A DNA stretch of 25,793 nt from DATBLZ01 sp036555065 (lineage in GTDB: Bacteria; Pseudomonadota; Gammaproteobacteria; Steroidobacterales; Rariloculaceae): contig DATBLZ010000128.1 of NCBI GenBank assembly GCA_036555065.1, positions 1 through 25,793 of the forward strand, given 5' to 3'. The position numbers were made by a program, and so were the translations under genes. This document shows, in pieces, positions 7,320 to 12,987 of the stretch (position 1 is the first letter of the stretch; each line of letters begins with the position of its first letter). The notes below the pieces were generated by a model, which was given only the letters and a program-made list of their open reading frames with translations, was not told the origin of the DNA and made no database searches.

Positions 7320-8306
7320 CTAGCTCTGCAACCAACTCATACGCCCGCGGAGCTCGCGGCCGACCTTTTCGATCGGGTTGTCGAGATCTTCCTGCAGCAG
7401 CCTCTTGTACTTCGGCTGGCCCGCCTTGTTCTCGGCGATCCACTCGCGCGCAAACGTGCCGTCGCGCACTTCTTTGAGAACTGCACGCATGTTGTCCTTC
7501 ACGTGCGCGTCGATGATGCGCGGTCCGCGCGTGAGATCGCCGAACTTCGCCGTCTCGCTGATGAATTCATGCATCTTCTTGAGCCCGCCCTCGTGAAGCA
7601 GGTCGACGATGAGCTTCACCTCGTGCATGCACTCGAAATACGCGACCTCGGGCTGATACCCGGCCTCGACGAGCGTCTGAAAGCCTTGCACGATGAGCTC
7701 GGTCGCGCCGCCGCAGAGCACGGCTTGCTCGCCGAAGAGATCCGTCTCCGTTTCCTCGGCGAACGTCGTCTCGAGCACGCCGCCGCGCGTTCCGCCGATT
7801 GCGTGCGCGTACGCAAGCGCGCGCGCGCGCGCTTTGCCTGTCGCATCCTGGGCAACCGCGAGCAAGCACGGTACGCCGCGGCCCATCTCGTACTGACGGC
7901 GCACGAGATCACCGGGGCCTTTCGGTGCGATCAGCACGACGTCGAGGTCCGCGCGCGGCTTGATCTGTCCGTAATGGATATTGAAGCCGTGCGCGAACAA
8001 CAAGGTGGCGTTTTTCGCGAGCGAGCTTTCGATGTCGCGATAGAGCTGCGCTTGCGCCATGTCCGGCGTCAAGAATGCGACGAGGCCGGCGCCCTTGACT
8101 GCGGCAACGGGGTTCGTGACCTCGAAGCCATCCTGCGTAGCCAAGGCGCTCGTCTTGCCTCCGGGCCGAAGGCCAACGACGACGGTGTAGCCCGAGTCGC
8201 GCAGGTTTTTCGCATGCGCGCGGCCCTGGCTGCCGTACCCGAGCACCGCAATGCGCTCACCCGTCAAGGCATCCGCATCAACGTCGGATTCCGTGAACAA
8301 CTTCAT
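7320..8306 (-). CDS. ilvC: Ketol-acid reductoisomerase, class I
   Basis: NADPH- and Mg-dependent isomerisation and reduction of acetolactate or acetohydroxybutyrate in valine and isoleucine synthesis. At 328 residues it is the short class I form, not the duplicated enterobacterial class II. The Rossmann motif GYGSQGRAHAKNL is at about 23-35. The metal ligands appear as Asp189 and Glu193 (DLFGEQAVL) and Glu225 and Glu229 (FECMHEVKL), with Ser250 in ISETAKFGD. The catalytic-region His106 is in FAHGFNIHYGQI. The ATG at 8306 has GAGGGA about nine bases upstream. It is the first structural gene of the operon, 32 bases past the U-tract of an attenuator terminator. Confidence 0.97.
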   Translation of the reverse strand: MKLFTESDVDADALTGERIAVLGYGSQGRAHAKNLRDSGYTVVVGLRPGGKTSALATQDGFEVTNPVAAVKGAGLVAFLTPDMAQAQLYRDIESSLAKNATLLFAHGFNIHYGQIKPRADLDVVLIAPKGPGDLVRRQYEMGRGVPCLLAVAQDATGKARARALAYAHAIGGTRGGVLETTFAEETETDLFGEQAVLCGGATELIVQGFQTLVEAGYQPEVAYFECMHEVKLIVDLLHEGGLKKMHEFISETAKFGDLTRGPRIIDAHVKDNMRAVLKEVRDGTFAREWIAENKAGQPKYKRLLQEDLDNPIEKVGRELRGRMSWLQS

Positions 8307-8338
8307 CGTTGCTATCCCTCAATCTCCCGGTACCCAAG

Positions 8339-8371
8339 AAAAAAAAACCCCGCAGCCTTTCGGGTGCGGGG
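8339..8371 (-). terminator. Intrinsic terminator (attenuator) in the ilvC leader
   Basis: The RNA reads a 7-bp stem CCCCGCA/TGCGGGG (8365-8371 with 8348-8354), one C-C mismatch, two more G-C pairs and a GAAA tetraloop, then nine consecutive U residues (8347-8339). This is a textbook rho-independent terminator, yet it points into ilvC only 32 bases before its ATG, so it must be conditional. Confidence 0.93.
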
Positions 8372-8414
8372 CCATGTCTTTTGCATTCGTCGTCAAGTCA
8401 ATGGCCCGCACCCG
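8361..8414 (-). promoter_or_regulatory. Antiterminator hairpin competing with the ilvC attenuator
   Basis: On the minus strand CGGGTGCGGGCCAT (8414-8401) pairs with ATGGCCCCGCACCCG (8375-8361) over 14 base pairs, with a single bulged C at 8371 and a 25-nt loop. The downstream arm includes the whole ascending stem of the terminator (8371-8365), so the two structures exclude each other. The upstream arm can alternatively pair with 8458-8450 (CGCATCCGC with GCGGGTGCG, nine pairs including one G-U), which is the anti-antiterminator. Together these are regions 1:2, 2:3 and 3:4 of a classical amino acid attenuator. Confidence 0.88.
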
Positions 8415-8464
8415 CGTGAGCTCGGTACGATTACAAGAAGCTCGGCGGAGCGGATGCGATTCAT
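8393..8464 (-). CDS. Branched-chain attenuator leader peptide
   Basis: A 23-codon ORF beginning MNRIRSAE and then carrying five consecutive branched-chain codons: Leu9 (CTT), Leu10 (CTT), Val11 (GTA), Ile12 (ATC) and Val13 (GTA). Ile4 and Leu22 are two more. The control codons lie in the loop of the 1:2 hairpin, just after strand 1 (codons 3-5) and before strand 2 (codons 17-20). A ribosome stalled at codons 9-13 would cover strand 1 and free strand 2 to form the antiterminator. A ribosome reaching the TGA would cover strand 2 and let the terminator form. The Shine-Dalgarno is weak (GAG touches the ATG). It is analogous to enterobacterial ilvL/ilvB leaders but its sequence is its own. Confidence 0.88.
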   Translation of the reverse strand: MNRIRSAELLVIVPSSRGCGPLT

Positions 8465-8493
8465 CTCAGTCGAACAGGTCGTGTGGAACGCTC

Positions 8494-8522
8494 ATGATCC
8501 CGAGAAGCCCTTGCATTGTCAA
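8494..8522 (-). promoter_or_regulatory. Sigma70 promoter of the ilvC-ilvE-leuCDB operon
   Basis: The minus strand has a perfect TTGACA -35 (8522-8517), a 17-nt spacer and GATCAT (8499-8494, four of six -10 bases). Transcription would start near 8487, about 25 bases before the leader-peptide ATG, giving a leader RNA of roughly 180 nt before ilvC. Confidence 0.75.
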
Positions 8523-8590
8523 CGTTTTAGGCTAATCTTCGGGCCGTCGGGAACTCGCCCAAAGAACAGCAAAAAAAGGAAGCCAGCATC

Positions 8591-9076
8591 ATGACAATCG
8601 CGGTCGGCGCCAAGGTCCCGAAAGGCCAGTTCAGCGTAATGGGAGCCAAGGGGCCCGAAACTCTGACGACCGAAGCACTCTTCACGGGCAAGAAGGTTCT
8701 GCTCTTCTCGGTCCCGGGCGCGTTCACCCCGACTTGCTCCAACAAGCATCTCCCGGGGTACGTGCAGCAGGCCGCGGCGCTCAAAGCCAAGGGCATCGAT
8801 ACGATCGCATGTCTCGCAGTCAACGATGTCTTCGTCATGGCCGCCTGGGGCAAGGCCGGCAACGTCGGCGATAAAGTCGTGATGCTTGCCGACGGCAACG
8901 GCGATTACACGCGCGCGCTCGGCCTCGAGCTCGACGCGACAGGCTTCGGCATGGGCAAGCGCGGCAAGCGCTTCTCGATGCTCGTCGACAACGGCCTCGT
9001 CAAGCAGCTCAACGTCGAGCCGCCCGGTCAGTTCGGCGTGAGCTCGGCGGAGTCGTGCCTGGCGCAGCTAGGTTGA
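8591..9076 (+). CDS. Prx5-type (type II) peroxiredoxin
   Basis: Thiol peroxidase that reduces hydrogen peroxide and alkyl hydroperoxides with glutathione/glutaredoxin or thioredoxin as reductant. It has 161 residues, the typical size of the Prx5 group. The peroxidatic Cys49 sits in PGAFTPTCS, the Prx active-site motif. ACLAVNDVFVMAAWG (about 73-87) is characteristic of Prx5. Cys74 and Cys156 are further cysteines, but a resolving role is not clear. No glutaredoxin domain is fused. The ATG at 8591 has AGGAAG about nine bases upstream. The gene diverges from the ilvC leader and its 3' end overlaps the convergent etfA by 9 nt. Confidence 0.93.
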   Translation: MTIAVGAKVPKGQFSVMGAKGPETLTTEALFTGKKVLLFSVPGAFTPTCSNKHLPGYVQQAAALKAKGIDTIACLAVNDVFVMAAWGKAGNVGDKVVMLADGNGDYTRALGLELDATGFGMGKRGKRFSMLVDNGLVKQLNVEPPGQFGVSSAESCLAQLG

Positions 9077-10009
9077 GGTATCGCCGAGCGCCGCAATCAG
9101 CTCGGGCACCGCGACGAACAGATCGGCGACGAGCCCGAAGTCGGCCACCTCGAAGATCGGCGCGCTTGCGTCCTTGTTGATCGCGACGATCGTGCGCGCA
9201 TCCTTGATGCCCGTCAGATGCTGAATCGCGCCGGACACGCCGAGCGCGATGTAAAGCTCCGGCGCGATGATCTTTCCCGTTTGCCCGACCTGAAGATCGT
9301 TGGCGACGAACCCGGAGTCGACGGCCGCACGCGAGGCCGCGACCGCCGCGCCGAGCACACGGGCGAGCTCATGCACGAGCGCGAAGTTCGCGGCGTTGCC
9401 CAAGCCGCGGCCGCCGCCGACGACACGCGCCGCCGTTTGCAAATCCAATCGTCCGGAATCGCTCGCCTTGAGCTCGATGAACCGCGTGTGTGCCGGCCGC
9501 GCGCTGTCGACGGACCGTTCCTCGAGAGGCGCGGGCGGTTGCGTGCCCGCAGCCGCATAAGAGGCCATACGCACCGTTGCGACCAGCAGGCGTTCCGGGT
9601 CCGCTTCGACAGTGACGATCGCATTGCCGGCATAGATCGGCCGCTTGAAACGGTAAGCGCCCTCGACGGCCATGACATCGCTGAGCTGGCCGACGCCGAG
9701 CAACGCCGCTACGCGCGGCATCAAGTCTTTGCCGAAAGTGCTCGACGGCCCGAGCACGTGCGTGTAGGCAGACGCAACGGCAGCAACCTGAGGAGCGAGC
9801 ACGGCGGCCAATGGCGCGGCATCGCCGCGCGCGGCGATGACCTTCGCAACGCCCGCGATGCGCCGCGCGGACTCGGCGACGGCCGGGCCGCCGCCGACGA
9901 CGAAGACGTCGACGCCGTCCAGCCTAAGCGCGCGCGCGCAGGCGACGCACTTCGCGGTGTTGACGTGGAGCTCTCGGCCCGTGTGTTCGGCAACGATGAG
10001 CGCGCGCAT
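9068..10009 (-). CDS. etfA: Electron transfer flavoprotein, alpha subunit
   Basis: FAD-binding subunit of the soluble ETF heterodimer, which collects electrons from acyl-CoA and related dehydrogenases and passes them to ETF-ubiquinone oxidoreductase. It has 313 residues, the usual length. The C-terminal FAD domain shows VVGGGRGLG, then the S/G-rich SRAAVDSGF, QVGQTGKIIAPELYIALGVSGAIQHLTG and INKDASAPIFEVADFGLVADLF blocks. The start could be the ATG at 10009 (TGATG junction with etfB) or a GTG at 10012 one codon earlier (GTGA overlap); MRALIVAEH is the usual N-terminus. No acyl-CoA dehydrogenase or etfQO gene is in the window. Confidence 0.96.
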   Translation of the reverse strand: MRALIVAEHTGRELHVNTAKCVACARALRLDGVDVFVVGGGPAVAESARRIAGVAKVIAARGDAAPLAAVLAPQVAAVASAYTHVLGPSSTFGKDLMPRVAALLGVGQLSDVMAVEGAYRFKRPIYAGNAIVTVEADPERLLVATVRMASYAAAGTQPPAPLEERSVDSARPAHTRFIELKASDSGRLDLQTAARVVGGGRGLGNAANFALVHELARVLGAAVAASRAAVDSGFVANDLQVGQTGKIIAPELYIALGVSGAIQHLTGIKDARTIVAINKDASAPIFEVADFGLVADLFVAVPELIAALGDTST

Positions 10010-10758
10010 CACAGCACTCCCCGGGCGCGCAGGTGAGCGACGAGCTCCTTGGCGTCCCGAACGATGATCCCGCGCGGCCGGGGACTCGGCGCGGCCGTAT
10101 GCACGACGCGAAATTGCGGCGCTACGTCAAGGCCGAGCGCGCCGACCGCCACGATTTCCAGGGGCTTGCGCTTCGCTTTGAGGATGTCGGGGAGCTTGAT
10201 GTATCGCGGTTGATTGAGCCGCAAGTCGACGGTCACGACGCCCGGGAGGTCGATCTCGACGGTCTCGAGTCCCGCGTCCACCTCGCGAGTCACGGTCGCA
10301 CTCGAGCTTGCGACGATCACCGTCGATGCGAACGTCGCCTGCGGGCGCTGCCAGAGCGCCGCGAGCATCTGGCCCGTCTGGTTCTGGTCCTCATCGACGG
10401 CCTGCTTGCCGAGGAGCACGAGCAGCGGCTCTTCGCGCGCGACGACAGCGAGCAGCACGCGCGCGACTGCCAAGGGCTCGAGGCCCGTTTCCGACTCGAC
10501 GAGCACGGCGCGATCCGCCCCCATCGCCAGCGCCGTGCGCAGCTGTTGCTCGACGTCGCGCGCGCCGATCGACACGGCGACGACCTCGTCGGCGTGCCCG
10601 TGCTCTTTGATTCGCAACGCCTCCTCGAGGGCGATCTCGTCGAACGGATTGATGCTCGTCTTCAACCCTTCGGTGGCAACACCCGCGCCATCCGCGCGCA
10701 CGCGAATCCGGACGTTGTAATCGACGACGCGTTTGATGCCGACGATGATCTTGCGCAT
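10009..10758 (-). CDS. etfB: Electron transfer flavoprotein, beta subunit
   Basis: AMP-binding partner of EtfA in the ETF heterodimer. With the start at 10758 the product is 249 residues beginning MRKIIVGIKRVVDYN, the conserved family N-terminus; an ATG at 10770 would add four residues. Signatures include INPFDEIALEEALRIKE, the VDEDQNQTGQMLAALW block and the NQPRYIKLPDILKAKRKP recognition-loop region that docks dehydrogenases. No Shine-Dalgarno is visible. A TACAAT -10-like element at 10769-10774 would place transcription initiation only a few bases before the ATG, so the mRNA may be leaderless. It is first in the etfBA operon. Confidence 0.96.
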   Translation of the reverse strand: MRKIIVGIKRVVDYNVRIRVRADGAGVATEGLKTSINPFDEIALEEALRIKEHGHADEVVAVSIGARDVEQQLRTALAMGADRAVLVESETGLEPLAVARVLLAVVAREEPLLVLLGKQAVDEDQNQTGQMLAALWQRPQATFASTVIVASSSATVTREVDAGLETVEIDLPGVVTVDLRLNQPRYIKLPDILKAKRKPLEIVAVGALGLDVAPQFRVVHTAAPSPRPRGIIVRDAKELVAHLRARGVL

Positions 10759-10767
10759 TTCGACGCG

Positions 10768-10790
10768 CATTGTAGCGGGCCGCTACAATG
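10768..10790. promoter_or_regulatory. Symmetric palindrome with divergent -10 elements between etfB and the sulfurtransferase gene
   Basis: An 11+1+11 perfect inverted repeat: CATTGTAGCGG, a central G, then CCGCTACAATG. Each outer arm presents TACAAT reading outward (10784-10789 on plus, 10769-10774 on minus), five of six bases of the -10 consensus. The whole intergenic region between the two start codons is about 33 bases. No convincing -35 is seen on either side. It may be two face-to-face promoters, a regulator site, or both. Confidence 0.5.
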
Positions 10791-10791
10791 A

Positions 10792-11649
10792 ATGAGCATG
10801 AACCCCAAGCCGTTGATTGCCGTCGCCGATCTCGCGCGCAAAATCGACTCCCGCGACTGCGTCGTCGTCGACTGCAGGTTCGAGCTGCTCGCACCCGCCA
10901 AGGGTCACGAGAAATATCTCGCCGGCCACATACCGGGCGCGCGGTACGCGCACCTCGACAACGATCTGTCGGCAGCGCCGACACCCCTGAGCGGCCGGCA
11001 CCCGCTGCCCGACCCCGGTGACCTCGCCGCGTGCTTAGGCCGCCTCGGCATCGATGCCGACAACTATGTCGTTGCCTACGATGACGTCGGAGGCGCGGTC
11101 GCCGCGCGGTTGTGGTGGCTGCTGCGCTGGATCGGCCATACCGAAACCGCCGTGCTCGACGGCGGCCTCACGGCGTGGCGGAAGGGGGGAGGGAGCCTCG
11201 AGACCGGGAATCCACCGTGGCCGAAGCGCGTCTATCGAGCGCGCGCGCCGCGCATGGACTGGGTCGTCGAGACGGCCCGGCTCGAAGCGGAGCTTGCAGC
11301 CGGCGTCGTGCTGCTCGATGCGCGTGCGCGGGAGCGTTACCAGGGCCTTCGCGAGCCGGTCGATCCGGTTGCGGGTCACGTCCGAGGCGCCGTCAACCTC
11401 CCGCACAGCGAGGTGTTGAGCGCGGAGCTCGGTTTCCTGCCGCGCGCGAGGCTCCGTGAGCTCTTCGCGGCGTGCGGCGCGACCGCGGGAAACGTCATCG
11501 CGATGTGCGGCTCGGGCGTGACGGCTTGTCAGCTGCTGCTCGCCATGGAGGTCGCGGGCTTGGCGCCCGGGAAGCTCTACGCTGGGTCATGGAGCGAATG
11601 GATTCGCGACCCCAAACACCCCGTTGCGACCGGCCGGAGTCCGACTTAA
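10792..11649 (+). CDS. Thiosulfate/3-mercaptopyruvate sulfurtransferase (SseA-like, two rhodanese domains)
   Basis: Tandem-rhodanese enzyme that transfers sulfane sulfur from 3-mercaptopyruvate or thiosulfate to thiol acceptors or cyanide. The 285 residues hold an inactive N-terminal rhodanese domain (VVVDCRFELL, KYLAGHIPGARY) and an active C-terminal one (VLLDARARERYQG, GHVRGAVNLPHS). Cys239 is the nucleophile in the loop CGSGVTA. The CGSGVTA form of this loop is typical of 3-mercaptopyruvate sulfurtransferases, whereas classical thiosulfate sulfurtransferases have CRxGxT. Starts at 10792 (MSMNPK) or 10798 (MNPK) are both possible; the -10-like element at 10784-10789 favours 10798 as nearly leaderless. 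It diverges from etfB and is followed 42 bases on by the aminotransferase. Confidence 0.93.
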   Translation: MSMNPKPLIAVADLARKIDSRDCVVVDCRFELLAPAKGHEKYLAGHIPGARYAHLDNDLSAAPTPLSGRHPLPDPGDLAACLGRLGIDADNYVVAYDDVGGAVAARLWWLLRWIGHTETAVLDGGLTAWRKGGGSLETGNPPWPKRVYRARAPRMDWVVETARLEAELAAGVVLLDARARERYQGLREPVDPVAGHVRGAVNLPHSEVLSAELGFLPRARLRELFAACGATAGNVIAMCGSGVTACQLLLAMEVAGLAPGKLYAGSWSEWIRDPKHPVATGRSPT

Positions 11650-11691
11650 CCGGCACTGCCGCACAACTTTGGCCGTCCGCCTTGTGGCAGA

Positions 11692-12969
11692 ATGATGTTT
11701 TACGCAAAGGCCGCCCCCGTGACCCGCACATCGCCGCTCGTCGAGCCGAGCACTCGGCTCAAGGAAGTTCGCTACGAGATCCGCGGGAAGCTCGCGCGTC
11801 GCGCGCACGAGCTCGAGCGCCAAGGCTACGAGATCATCTCGCTCAACATCGGCAACCCGGGCCTGTTCGGCTTTCGGACCCCGGAGCGGATGCGCCTCGC
11901 CATGATGGAGAACCTCGGCGCGAGCGAGGCCTACTGCAACCAAAAGGGCATATTCCCGGCGCGCGAAGCCGTCGTCATGCAGCAGCAGGAACGCGGCGTG
12001 CCGGATGCGACGACCGACCACGTATTCATCGGCAACGGCGTCAGCGAGCTCATCGACCTCACGTTGCGCGCACTCTTGAACCCCGGCGACGAGGTGTTGA
12101 TCCCGAGCCCGGATTATCCGCTTTGGACGGCGGCGACCGTGCTCAACGGCGGGCGCGCGGTTTATTACCCGTGTCCCGAGTCGCAGGCGTTCAATCCCGA
12201 TGTCGATGCGGTCGCGAAGCTCGTCACGCCGCGCACGCGCGCGATCGTCGTCATCAATCCGAACAACCCCACGGGCGCCGTCTACAACCGTGCGACCTTG
12301 ACGCGATTGGCGAAGATCGCCGAGCAGCACGGCCTCGTCATGATGTGCGACGAGATCTACGATCAAATGCTGTATGACGGCACCGAGTTCGTGCCGATGG
12401 CAACGCTTTGCCGCGATACGTTGTGCGCGACTTTCAGCGGTCTATCCAAGGTCTATCGAGCGTGCGGTTACCGCGTCGGCTGGGTCTCGTTCAGCGGCGC
12501 CGTCGAGCGGTCCGAGCGCTACCTCATGTCATTGGACTTGCTCGCGGCGCTGCGCCTGTGCAGCAATGTCCCCGGGCAGTGGGCCGTGCAGACGGCGCTC
12601 GGCGGCTTCCAGTCGATCCAAAAGCTGTGCACGCCCGGCGGACGCTTATATCAGTCGCGCGAAGCCGTCGTTTCGGGAGCGGAGCGCAGCCGCTATCTGC
12701 ACCTCGTCAAGCCCAAGGGCGCGATGTACGCGTTCATCGGCGTGAACGCGCAGCTCTTGCCCGAGTTCAACGACGAGGACTTCGCGCTCGAGCTACTCGA
12801 GCAGCAACATGTCTTGATCGCGCCGGGATCGAGCTTCAACACGCCCTATCGCGATCATTTCCGCATCACGACGCTGCCCGACGAGGAGCAGCTCGCGGAC
12901 GTGTTCACCCGAATGGAGAAGGTGCTCGAAGCACAGAGCGCGCGCACGAGGCGCCTCGAAGTCGTCTAA
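11692..12969 (+). CDS. alaA: AlaA-type alanine (glutamate-pyruvate) aminotransferase
   Basis: Fold-type I PLP aminotransferase that makes alanine from pyruvate with glutamate. It has 425 residues, slightly longer than E. coli AlaA because of the N-terminal MMFYAKAAPV stretch. The Schiff-base Lys253 is in FSGLSKVYRACGYRVGW. The NPNNPTG loop is at 189-195, and Asp220/Tyr223 contact PLP in CDEIYDQML. The N-terminal block IRGKLARRAHELERQGYEIISLNIGNPG is typical of the AlaA subgroup. Alternative starts are the second ATG (11695) or a later site. It precedes the AddB-like gene by 18 nt on the same strand. The family is secure; the exact substrate is inferred. Confidence 0.88.
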   Translation: MMFYAKAAPVTRTSPLVEPSTRLKEVRYEIRGKLARRAHELERQGYEIISLNIGNPGLFGFRTPERMRLAMMENLGASEAYCNQKGIFPAREAVVMQQQERGVPDATTDHVFIGNGVSELIDLTLRALLNPGDEVLIPSPDYPLWTAATVLNGGRAVYYPCPESQAFNPDVDAVAKLVTPRTRAIVVINPNNPTGAVYNRATLTRLAKIAEQHGLVMMCDEIYDQMLYDGTEFVPMATLCRDTLCATFSGLSKVYRACGYRVGWVSFSGAVERSERYLMSLDLLAALRLCSNVPGQWAVQTALGGFQSIQKLCTPGGRLYQSREAVVSGAERSRYLHLVKPKGAMYAFIGVNAQLLPEFNDEDFALELLEQQHVLIAPGSSFNTPYRDHFRITTLPDEEQLADVFTRMEKVLEAQSARTRRLEVV

Positions 12970-12987
12970 GAATAATCTCGTAACCTT

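Noticed and set aside
7815..7834. (GC)8 alternating tract in a 20-bp palindrome within ilvC, considered as a Z-DNA or regulatory site
   Set aside because: It encodes the in-frame Lys-Ala-Arg-Ala-Arg-Ala stretch of IlvC; similar GCGC runs occur across the window (for example near 15580) from Ala/Arg codons in high-GC DNA.
8466..8516. 16-codon ORF (M-Q-G-L-L-G-I-M...) considered as the ilv leader peptide
   Set aside because: Its ATG lies within the promoter spacer between the TTGACA and GATCAT elements, so it is mostly untranscribed. The next ORF (8464-8393) has the five-codon branched-chain run and the correct hairpin geometry.
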